Source: Boswellia sacra (taxonomy: Eukaryota; Streptophyta; Magnoliopsida; Sapindales; Burseraceae). Taken from it: DNA of 64,000 nt. Location: positions 62,001-126,000 of the forward strand of contig SNVD02013305.1 of the NCBI GenBank assembly GCA_013180625.2. The letters run 5' to 3'. The notes beneath the pieces are model-generated. The model was not told where the DNA came from and ran no database searches. It saw only the letters and a list, made by a program, of their open reading frames with translations. Below, piece by piece: positions 13,500 to 24,232 of this stretch. How positions within the stretch are numbered: the stretch's first letter is position 1; every line of letters begins with the position of its first letter. The position numbers and the translations under genes were made by a program.

Positions 13500-13925
13500 A
13501 AATGTCAAACTTGGGATATGAATTGGGTAGTAAAATATGTCCTACATCAGAGTGATCAATCAATGACATGTGGCATGTAAGTTAACATGTGGTTAGGGTA
13601 CACCATAAGTATGGTGCACTATAATACATTAAGAGTTGTGTCTCTTATAAAGATACATATAAATATAGTTGGTTATTACAAATAACAGCAATGGCAAACA
13701 CAGTTGGTCTTATGTTAAACTGTATGTTGGTCTGGATGGATATATTGTTTTATTCATTATAAATACCCAGACCAGATTTGCCATATTCATTCAATAGATT
13801 ATGATTACATAACCGTACAACCAACAGGTTCCATGCACTCAACAGCAGTTTGTGTAATTCCTGTAAAATTCTTCAATTCATTCAATATATTATAAATTAT
13901 TCTTAATATTTATAGTATAAAAATA
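13500..13925 (+). mobile_element. Possible solo LTR or LTR fragment
   Basis: The segment has an LTR-like internal order: a 5' part containing TGTCCTACATCAG, a TATA-like box (CATTATAAATACCC near 13760), a stretch in which poly(A)-type signals and short T/C-rich runs occur, and an end near TACCAACA. No internal retrotransposon coding region follows and no target duplication was identified, so boundaries are approximate and the call is tentative. Confidence 0.25.
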
Positions 13926-14247
13926 CCAACAACCTATCCTAAGACACATACGCAACTCATGAAGAGTTAAAACGTAATAAATTAGATGTTGAAGTTAAAG
14001 AATCTTCTATTCTTATAGTCTACGAAGATTCGTTTTCGTTAAATCATTCAACTAAAATACAACAAATAGACATGTCTACTTAGACAATTGTATGACTCAA
14101 TACTGATAGTCTAAAAAGAAAGAAATAAGAAAGTGATTGATAGATATCATGATACTAATAATGATAGATATCAAACGGGACGTGTGTTTAAATCCTAGAT
14201 ATAAAAGATGGCATTTGGTGGGAATATTCATTATCCACGTATCACTG

Positions 14248-14470
14248 ACCGTTTGGTTACCCTTATTTTTCTTTATTTCCTTTTAAGTTTTGAAATAAAT
14301 TCTCAGTAATGGAGTGTTTGGTTATATTTTCATACAAAAACGTAAAATACACATAATTAAACATATTTTTATACAATCCAATCTCTCGTAAAACTTCTTA
14401 ACATATCTTATATTCTCATATTAGAATAAAAATTTTAGAAATAAAAACACAAAATATATAATCAAACGGC
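14248..14470. mobile_element. Short hAT-like MITE candidate
   Basis: About 220 AT-rich bases flanked by imperfect inverted ends: CCGTTTGGTTA on the left (14249-14259) and TAATCAAACGG on the right (14459-14469). This terminal style (GTTTGGTTA) is common in plant hAT-type nonautonomous elements. No clean 8-bp target duplication was seen. Confidence 0.4.
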
Positions 14471-15798
14471 AAGAAAAGTCTTAGATTTCAACTCATAGAT
14501 GGTGTATATTTTAAATCTCTGTTACCCAAGCTTTGAATTGAGCTTGAAAATGTGAACACCAGTAACCCAGTGAATAAACCAATCAGACCTCCCAAAAAGC
14601 TAGTGCGCGCTATGCAATAGAATTCTACAGGGCATTCGGGCTGACGGATGGCAAACTACCCCTAAAGCCTAATTTTTTTTTCCCCCCTAAAGCATATTCA
14701 TGTTGCATGATTCTGAATCTGGCCTGGTTACTTAATCATAAAAGCATATTGGGCCTGGGCTCGTCGTCTAATATTTCAACACTAAGCGGTTGACCTCGGA
14801 AGGCCCACATTTTAGTGTCAGAAATTTAGAACAAGCAACAAACTAGCCTTTGTTTTAACATAAATTAGCGAACTTGAATTCTGCAAGCTCTGCTGATGGG
14901 CATTTTGTTTGCAAAACGAAACCATTCATGGACAAGCTTACTCTTCAAAACCTATTTGATTCGACAAGCAATCTTATAGAAGTTTAACGTAGTTAGAAAA
15001 CGTTAACCGTAGGAAGTAGGGTACTCTGAAAACATTCTTTAATGTAACATTAGTTGATCATGATTCATGACTCAGAAACCACCAATATCGCTTGACAGAT
15101 CGGAAGGCCTGACCCAATATACCCCTCAAGAGAATCAAAGGGCATGGATGGATACTATAAAGTTTACAAAACCAGCAAATCAAAGTCGCATAGTGATCGG
15201 GAATACAGACTCACAAACATAAAATCCAGAAAAATGAAACACGGGCAGTGCAGAACACTTCTCAACTATCCAACAAGCAAAAACACTCTCACAACACAGC
15301 CACAGTTACAAAAACAGAGTCACGTTCATAAGCTTTCTTCAACATCAAGTTTTCCAAAAATATTCTGTATTTAGCCATATTGATCCTAAGGACATTTAAG
15401 TAATCACATCAAGATGATAAGGGCCCTTTGATCACTTAAGAATAGTCAAAATCCCTAAAAACAAGAATAAAAATTCCCAAAACAAAAAAATTAAAAGACA
15501 ATAATACCCCTATGTACCATGCTACATCACATAGTCTATAACTAAAGCTGGAAACTAAACAACAACAAAAAGAGATAACTTGTTATAAAGATTTTCTTCA
15601 TTATTGCAGGAACAAAAATATTGACTCAGACCAACAGGACTCACAACGCTATAGAAACAGAAAACATAGAAAAGTGACAAAAAATATAGAAGAAGCGACA
15701 TTTGTCAGTACTTATTTCCTAATTTCTTTGTGAAGAAAAAGTTGGTGTGTAAATTTATACTTAATGTGACCCAAATTTTTATCTGGTAAATCTATGCT
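14471..15798. other. Intergenic and 3' flank of the UXS gene
   Basis: The part next to 15799 is probably the 3' UTR of the minus-strand UXS gene. The 76-codon frame at 15144-15374 is low-complexity (Ser, Lys, Thr) and not convincing. No other feature is supported. Confidence 0.5.
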
Positions 15799-18700
15799 TC
15801 ATTCTAATGACATTTTCAATTTTTTGGCAACACCAAGTCTCAACCGGAAATCCTCCTCCATAAGAGGAAGTCCTTCTTGCAACTTGACCTTCGGCTCCCA
15901 TCCAAGCAATTCCTTTGCTTTTGTGATGTCAGGTTTTCTCTGTCGTGGATCGTCGGGAGTGTTCTCAACCATCTTTATCTCAACCGCAGGATTAATAAGC
16001 TAAAAGTCAAATCCATTATAGAGGGAAATTCAGTAACCGCAAAAGGATTAACAAGAATTGTTAAACTATATTCGTAGGTGGGAAAAAGGGCAAAAGTGAA
16101 ACTAACCTCCTTCACTGTCTCAGCAAGTTCAAGCATAGTAAATTCACCTGGAAGTGTTAAAGAAAAAACCAAAGTTGGTAATTGCATGAAACAATAATTA
16201 TGTTATATTGCAAGGGACTAAATTTTAGTAAAAGCACCAAATATTTTCCAGAATATGTAAGTCATAGTCTGCAGGATAACCTGGATTTCCGATGTTGATT
16301 GGCCCAGTGTTCTCTCCTTCCATGAGGCGAATGAGGCCTTCAACCTAAAGCATTTAAGTTAGTAATTTCTCAAAACTTTCAAAAACATGAATATCTGGGA
16401 AAAATGAGATTATTATTCAATTCTGTACCATATCAGAGACATAACAGAAACTGCGAGTTTGTGTGCCGGGCTTTTGAACAGTCAATGGTTCGCCCCTGCA
16501 AAATGCAATATATAAGTCAGAGTAGACAACCATAGCATTAATAGCTTTAACGAAGGAAAATAAAAGATTACACAAAAAAAAAGACAATAATTTTTTCTAG
16601 CTAATATATTAAGCCAAGCAACACGGAAGAAAGAAAAGAATTATTCGAGGTCATCAGTGTGGTGCTGCATCATTACTAATGTCACTATCTTCCTTCTAAA
16701 AAGGGACAGTACCGTGCTTGATAAATGACCCTATAATTGTCTACTTCACAACTTAAAAGTGTACCAGAAAAGCAAATAGTAATGTATTGATACCATACAA
16801 CAGAACAAGGCAGGGAAATATAATATATTGGCACCATATAACCGAACAAGGACTTACCGTAGAGCCTGAGCAATGAAATTGCTGACTACACGCCCATCAT
16901 CAATATTCATACGTGGTCCATAGGTGTTGAAGATTCTAGCAATGCGTATTTCTATTAAAAAAAAATATATAAGAAATTATCAATATCAGAAACAATACTA
17001 ATCCTGAAAACTTGGTTCAGGCTAGAGAAAGCAAACAATTACCAAGCCCATGCTGTCTATGATAATCAAACATCAAAGTCTCAGCCACACGCTTCCCCTC
17101 GTCATAGCAGCTCCGAACTCCTATATTATGAAAGAGGATGTGTTAGCATTGATGAAGCCAAGAACTTGATAACATGTTTAAATCGTAATTTTACACACTA
17201 CAACAAATTTATACATGATGAACCATATATTGGCGCCAAAGGAGCAGGTGAAATAGGTTCTAACTAGATAAAAGAGTAATCAGCATATTAGATCAACCCA
17301 AATAGAAAGATAGATTTCTTTGAGACATGGACATACCAATTGGGTTGACATTACCCCAATAGGTCTCTGGTTGAGGGTGTATCAGAGGATCCCCATAAAC
17401 CTCTGAAGTTGATGTAAGCAAAATCCTGTTGAACAATATGATATTTGAGAAATCCAGTCCATGACGGTGACAAAAATCATGTATTTAAGGTTAAAACCCC
17501 TAACCTTGCCCCAACTCGCTTAGCAAGTCCTAGCATGTTCAGTGTGCCAATCACATTTGTCTTAATTGTCTGGCAAAATATCATAAGGTTGCCATTAAGA
17601 TCACAAATTTATGCTCACAATGTAATACATAATATAAATGTCTGAACATAAAGAAACATTGAATTAATAGTCTAGCTGCAAGCATTTTCATGCTCTTTAT
17701 TGAAAAGATGAATATGGTCAAAGTAACAATACACATTTTGTCAACATGGACAAATGCTGCATGCACAGGGAAAATGACAACAGCCTTTATTGTCAAAGCA
17801 AAGATGTTAGGATTTCCCAAGACCTAACTGTGGGGGAGAGGGTTTAAGGTAGAAGGAGGGCAATTCCCTGTACACTGCCGGCACTGGAACTGGAAAAACC
17901 GGCAGAAATGATACAAATAGAGATTTAGAAAGTTTAGTGACCATGTAGTGGCATAGCACACTTCCTTGATACGCAAATAGCATAGAGCAAGAGACAACAT
18001 ATTTGGTTCATAATTGATTAGGAAGATCACATGGCAATCATACAACAAGACTCTGCACAAAAAATTAGGCTTAAAAATAAGTTATGATCTACGCACACAC
18101 CTTTACAGGATTGTACTTATAGAAAATTGGAGAAGCAGGGCATGCAAGGTGGTAAATCTGATCAACCTCAATTAACAATGGCTCTGTCACATCTATGAAG
18201 AGGAAAACACAGAGAAATAATTATAGCATTCGAAAAAAATAAACCACTGATAAAGAAACCATAATCAGCAAAAAGTGCAATGTGCAACAATTATATCAAT
18301 AGCTCTTTGGACAATATATCTACTTTAGACATTACATTTAACACAATTACATTGAAATATTATTTGTATCTTTTTGTCTATATGTCTTACACACACACAC
18401 ACAAGTGACATGTACACAAATCTTTTTCTTGTTTACGTCATTTTAACCACAAATTCTGGCATATTTTCCCCACATAGTGGGTGATTTTGGAATGAAGAGC
18501 TCATAGAAAAATCTGCTATTTATCCTAGCATTCAGAGATTAAAAGTGGCCAATAGCAAGATTTATTTCACGAACTTGAATCAATGAAACTGAATCCAATG
18601 TGAAGAACTCCACTGGATATTATAGTGAACAAAGATTTAACATCAACTAAATCACACAACAACTAAAGACTAATTGTAACAGACTAAGAGGTAAGAACAT

Positions 18701-20287
18701 ACCATGACGAATAAGCTCAAATCTTGGGTGCCCAATCCACTTTTTAAGATTGTCCTTTGAGCCAGTGAAGTAGTTATCAGCAACTATCACCTGAATAAAG
18801 AAGCATTAGATGCACATACTTTTATCCAGCAAAAGCTCTTATATGTTCCAATGCTAAGGCATCAAGTCATCTGCCACATCTTTATTGTGAAAGTGCATAA
18901 ACTAACCCGTCATCTATTTAAGCCAATGTTTGAATTTCTTAATTATTTGGAAACCAAAAAGTGAGTCTTCATCAAGAAACACCCTAACCTCATTTTTTTC
19001 ATTTTGCATCAATCTATCAACCAAGTGAGAACCAATGAATCCAGCTCCTCCAGTAACCAAAATTCTCATATTGGACTGCCATCAACAAAGAAGAAAATAT
19101 TGAAGACATCAATAAATGCACAATAAGACCGAAAATAAAGAAAATATGATGATATGAGTGAGACAGCTAACTCCACAACGAAACAAAGTTCCATTGATAA
19201 GCAGAATCAGAGCAAATTTTCAAGCAAAATATGTAATAAATCATCCCTGAGCAAACACACAAGTACCATCGCATTCAAAGCAACAAAACGGAGGAGGTAG
19301 AATCTTAGAAAGATGATGATAAGATGGCCCAGATATCTTTAAATCTCACAGATCTAATGCTGGAAACTTAACCAGAATAAAGGAATTCTAAGTCCTTCGT
19401 GTCCCCTTTCCAATCATTATTCCTCTAACCTGAAGATACCAACTGAAAGCAGAAATGATCTTTTGAAACCTTCTTCAAAACAAAGCTACAAATCTATTTC
19501 AGAAGTCATTTTTACTCATTTACTGGCATTCGTTTAAATAAAAGAACAAAGCAACATAATGTAAAATCAAGAGGTTTATCCTCAGATATTATTACTTGAA
19601 ATGATTTTCAGAAATGACCCACCAAGCTCATTTTCAGCATCATCCCATTTTCCACGTTTTCAAGAGTAGCAAAATAATTACATATCAGCAACTGGGTTAA
19701 CTGGCTTTGTGCAGTACTGTTTACAGGGCACAATATGAAATCCAAGAAGCAATAAGCACAAACACCTACCCCCACCTTCATACATTTAATTTTCTCAACT
19801 TTATGCAAATTCATAATGTGAACCATAAAGCTGGACCACAAGTATGCAACAGTGTCCCACTTCAATAACTCAAAATGTTTTCTTAAATCACAAAACATCA
19901 GTCAATGAAAGTAATATAAGGCTTCATTGATGATTAAGCTAAGATCCATCCAAAAAGTTCATAACATAAAAGCAAAAAACCAAATTAAAGTCAAATGATA
20001 TAATACTAGTATTTATATGGGATCAACAGAATTTTCCCAACGAAAAAATAAATAAACAAAGATAAAGTAAACAGCTAACCATCCAGTGGCATCCACATCA
20101 CGATCACAAGCAACAGAGATTAATATGACATGATCACATTGAGTCTAAAAATCAGTTCAAAATACAAAACTGACAAAAAAAAAAAAAAGAACTTTACCTG
20201 AAAAAATTTGGAAAATCTCAATGGAGATGGCAATGGTGGTGGCTTAGTGGATGTTTGCTGCTCTCCATTAGATGGATTCTTAGCCAT
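15799..20287 (-). CDS. UXS: UDP-glucuronic acid decarboxylase (UDP-xylose synthase), cytosolic type
   Basis: Twelve exons join in frame to 351 residues: 20198-20287, 18989-19075, 18703-18790, 18101-18192, 17505-17569, 17337-17425, 17043-17120, 16858-16951, 16429-16495, 16281-16344, 16107-16147 and 15799-15999. The enzyme converts UDP-glucuronate to UDP-xylose plus CO2, supplying xylose for cell-wall polysaccharides. The NAD-binding Rossmann motif GGAGFIG is at residues 39-45, [11 protein letters not shown] carries the catalytic Ser/Thr region, and Y176-x3-K180 (SCYDEGKR) is the short-chain dehydrogenase catalytic pair. Other signatures are [19 protein letters not shown] and [13 protein letters not shown]. 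The short hydrophilic N-terminus ([20 protein letters not shown]) lacks the membrane anchor of Golgi isoforms, so it matches the soluble UXS3/5/6 class. An in-frame ATG at 20314 is possible, but the MAKN start fits the family better. Confidence 0.97.
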
Positions 20288-21902
20288 GGCTGAGATCTTA
20301 GTTTTCCAATTCAATCAATAGCTATCACTATCACACACCCGCAAGCCGCAAACAACAAACAAAACGCTTAGCTTACAATTAAACCAACTTTGAAATCAGA
20401 TAAACAAAGACGAGAGAAAAACTCCACAGATCCGAAGATGAGTTTCAGAGTAAAAAATGGAAAATAACCCAAACCCAGTTACTCTTTGATCTGTAAAACT
20501 TGAAGATCAGAAACTCATATTTATAGCGTGAAAAACAGTCCTCAAAAATCGAAACTTCTTCCACCGAATAGTAAATAAAACTTTTTTTTATTAATAAATA
20601 AATTAACAAACTTGGAGACTTCAATTTTACGAAAAGCTGCTATGATAGCTCCTCGATAACAATAATATAAACAGAAATCATACCAAACTTCGAAAATGAA
20701 AAAGAAAAAAGAGAGACAGAGACAGAGACTGGATAGTTCACGATAGTTATTAGCTCAGTTAAGTGTTAAAAAATCTTAAATTAGCGAAGCGGGTGTTTGG
20801 GGATTACGAGGAAGTAGTAAATTTTAATTAGTGAGATACTTGTGTTGTTATTACTGGACGCGATAATTAAGGGAGATTAGAAATTAATCAGCTGAAGTGC
20901 TTAGCGTTAGAGGACTGAAAGGGCAGATTAGGTTTGTTGTGAGATTAGACAGATAAACACGTATTGAAGTTGAAGAGATGAGATGCTTTATGCGATGCTC
21001 TGCATGATAGCGTGAGCTGTCTTGTACACTTGCCCAGATGCTGTGATGCCACGTGTATTAAAAAGAGGCACTTTACATCACCTTCTCATGTATTTATATT
21101 CGTATGAATAATGCTATAATTTTTCGTATTACGATATGATTCTAAATTCTAATTTCTATTACGATTTTTTTAAAATAATTTGTTTTTGTGGGGATCGTAT
21201 AGATAAATTACAAAAAAGAAAAAAAAAGATGACTTTTGAATTTATTTTGACTAGATACTTGGGAAATTTTGTCATTGTTTGACCAATTTTAGGATGACTT
21301 TTCGGACTTTTTTTTTTCTTACAAATCAAATGATTTCAACAATAAAATTGTATATAACCACACAATACATTGTCACCTGTACAATATGAGGTACCACAAT
21401 CTCACCTCATTTGATGAGTAATTACCATAAATACTTTATTTTTGAATGTTGATATACTGATATTTCAGCATCTCAAGCACCCTTTACCGTTTACATACTT
21501 TGGTGTTGGATTGTTTTTCCTGAGTAGTATAGGTGTGCTTTCACTTATCATATATTTTGGCACAATGGGGGATTTTACATAGGTTTGAAATGCATGTTAA
21601 TTTAACTAAAAAATGATTTTGGAGTTATTTAATTTCAAATTATTTTCATTGATACGAAGACAAACTGTTATTGGAGGTTGGAGCCAGCTATTTACAATTA
21701 GTTTGGTAGAAGATAATTTCATGCATATAACACGTGATACTATAAATTAAAAGCAAAAAAGCATGCATGGTTGTGCTTAATTGACAGATAAATGACTTCA
21801 AATTTTGGCCACCAGGCACCAGCAGCAGGCTAGCAGCAATGGTTGCATAATTATATACATGGCTTTTAATAAATAGAAAATCATAGAACCTTCGACCAAC
21901 AT
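20288..21902. other. Intergenic: UXS leader/promoter and spacer
   Basis: Bases just above 20287 are the 5' leader and promoter of UXS; a CT/GA-rich tract (GAGAGACAGAGACAGAGACT near 20710) lies in it, as often seen near plant transcription starts. The remainder to the tRNA genes is AT-rich with no supported gene. Confidence 0.5.
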
Positions 21903-21974
21903 GTGGCTGTAGTTTAGTGGTAAGAATTCCACGTTGTGGCCGTGGAGACCCGGGCTCGAATCCCAGCAGCCACA
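21903..21974 (+). tRNA. trnH-GUG: tRNA-His (GTG), copy 1
   Basis: A 72-base gene that folds as a standard cloverleaf: acceptor GTGGCTG with CAGCCAC, anticodon stem CCACG with CGTGG around the loop TTGTGGC (anticodon GTG), T-loop CTCGAAT. The discriminator base is A at 21974. The T-stem CCGGG/CCCAG has one C-A mismatch, which copy 2 lacks. A CAA start motif (CCAACAT) lies just upstream and a T6 run follows at about 21983, both typical of plant pol III tRNA genes. The extra 5' G of tRNA-His would be added after transcription, since position -1 is T. Confidence 0.95.
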
Positions 21975-22232
21975 CTTCTTACTTTTTTGACGCTAGCCAA
22001 CAACGACGGTAGAAGTTTTGAAGGTGGTTTTACCGTGCTAAATTCTATTGAAAACTGTATAAAAAGTATTAAAAGCACAAATTTTAGATGAATTTATATG
22101 ATTTTTGATGATTTAATATGTGCTTGTACAAGTTAATATTACCCATTTTTTAATGCGAAACCAGACTTGTTCTCTTGATCTAACACTACAGCTCTGCCGC
22201 CTTTAGAAAACATTAGAGGCTGAAATCAACAT

Positions 22233-22304
22233 GTGGCTGTAGTTTAGTGGTAAGAATTCCACGTTGTGGCCGTGGAGACCTGGGCTCGAATCCCAGCAGC
22301 CACA
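22233..22304 (+). tRNA. trnH-GUG: tRNA-His (GTG), copy 2
   Basis: Differs from copy 1 by a single base in the T-arm, where CTGGG pairs fully with CCCAG. The acceptor, D-arm and anticodon arms are identical. The same upstream CAACAT motif is present, and a T5 terminator lies directly downstream. Spacing to copy 1 is 330 bases on the same strand, with little similarity between the flanks beyond a few bases. Confidence 0.97.
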
Positions 22305-22548
22305 TTTTTAACTTTTTGGCATAATAAGCTCAAAATTCAAGCTATTGAGCTTTTGGTCAAGTTGTGGCAGCCATTGACGTGACCATATGAATGGATTAAA
22401 TTAAATTGAGCCATGTTTAATAATTTTCTCACTATCTGAGCATGGGTTAGATTTTAGATAGCTAGGTTCCCTTGTTATTTTACTATCTCAGCTATGATTA
22501 TCAATCGCAAAATCTTTTGAAATTTTCATTACTGGATCATTAATTACT

Positions 22549-23171
22549 CTACTCTACTTCTCCACCCCAAAAGCTTACTATAGCAATTAAGCACTTTAAT
22601 TGGCAAAAACCACAAGTTATAGTTTCCACCTCAGCCACTCCAATGAGTCTCCCCAGCTGATCGCTAACATGCATTACCGGTCGCTTGCCGCGCGGTTCTT
22701 TATAGAAAGTTGGCTTTGCTGGCTTGAAAGTCACTGCGCTTTTGCAAATTGCAATCGTGTAACCTCTCGGAACTTTTAGATTGAATTGAAGTTTACCTGA
22801 AGTAAAAGCTCTTGTGGGTTGGAAGAGGTCTGCCAAGATTGAACATGGTACTCCAATTGAGGTTTCAACATTCTTGCTAGGCCCAAGGAGAGGGATTATT
22901 TGAATGCTGACATAATAATAAGCTTCTTGAAACTTAAATGCTTTCAAGTTTCAACCTTCTTGGCCCAGCTGCTCCAAGCACCTTTGAAAGGGAAAGCGTT
23001 TTGCTTGCACGAATATAATGGGTTGGTTTCATTCGTTGTTACCGAAATTGGCCCGTAGAATATAGTTGGTTTTGGCACTGATTTGCCGAGAAGGATTTTC
23101 ATGCAGTAACATCTAAGAAGAAAAAGAAGGGTAAAACTTGATACGTACGTCGTTGATGGTTTCAAATTCAA
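22549..23171 (-). pseudogene. Truncated, frameshifted copy of the FUSC-like exporter
   Basis: Two broken minus-strand frames (22944-23171 and 22549-22947) match separate parts of the intact exporter at 24233-27144. AFPFKGAWSSWAKKVET matches VFSFKEAWSSWATKVKS, and VETSIGVPCSILADLFQPTR matches VETFIGLSCSIFFDLLFQPTR; further on, DQLGRLIGVAEVE matches INQLGKFIAEADAE. The membrane-spanning block between the first two matches is deleted, the N-terminal half is absent, and the frame is broken. It is a decayed partial tandem duplicate lying about 1.1 kb downstream of the parent gene. Confidence 0.8.
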
Positions 23172-24232
23172 AATGTTAGCGCTTCAATCCATTGTCTGCG
23201 TATGACTCGGGAAAGGTTAATGAATTATCAAAATGCATATATTTTTAGCTTTCAACTTTGTCCAATTAGGTTTAGACAAATTTGTTCTTTTAGTCTAAAT
23301 AAACCTTCTTTAAGTTTGTACATTTGCACAAGAAATGAAAGAGTAGTTCTCACGGTCATTTTGCATTCCTCGTAGGGGTGTCTCTAGATTGATTGCAATT
23401 TCTCCGCAAAGTTGATTGAGAGACTCTCTAGATAATAGTAATATTGACTTAGATTAATTGAGATAAGTAGTTAGATATTGAGACATCTAGAGATTATGGT
23501 AATATTAATAAAACGTCGTCAAAATTCCGAAACCTTTTTCAGCAGTAACTTATATATCTTTGATGCTTGTCAATATGATGATTTATTTTTGGGTATAATT
23601 AAGAAGATCTTTATAATTTTGATACAAGATGATTGGAGCCAAAATTGTTTTCTTCTATTAAAGAAACAAATGATTGAGTTATAGATGTTGGTTGATCGTT
23701 AGAGTAAAGTTTTGGTCACCACCAATAACACCGAACGCTAATGTCAAGAGGTTGTTGGTGGAAGAATAATCCAAAGCGTGCAGCCGATTCTCTCTGGTTT
23801 ATGTTTTACATATACCGAACTGTCAAGATTATTATAATGACAGACGAAATAAATTAACCATACTCAATTATAAGCTGATCAAGCATCAATTAAATCATGC
23901 ATCACAGAAAGGAGAAAAAAGTTTAGCCAACCATATGATTAGTGTTTATTAATCAATGCATAAATTACTAATTGGAATGAAAAATTTATGATGCAAGTTG
24001 AAAATATTTTTCCAGTCTTGTACATCAAAATAAGTTCTCATAATATAACTTATTATCGCATGCTCGTGAGATCAGTCATCATAATAAAATTTAGAAATTT
24101 ATTACAGGTATCATCAGTAAGTTTCAAATCACATAAAATTTGTATAGCATTAATTATGCTCAAATAGGCTTTTGTAAAATGTGTAAGCATATTTTTCCCA
24201 GTAAATAATTGCTTTATATTTGTACACAACTT
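23172..24232. other. Intergenic between exporter and its pseudogene
   Basis: AT-rich spacer that includes the 3' flank of the intact exporter. No exon of either copy, RNA gene or repeat boundary is evident. The 68-codon frame at 23478-23684 has no signature. Confidence 0.5.

Noticed and set aside
21688..21975. 95-codon minus-strand frame
   Set aside because: Its start is the antisense of the tRNA-His gene; the rest is chance open frame.
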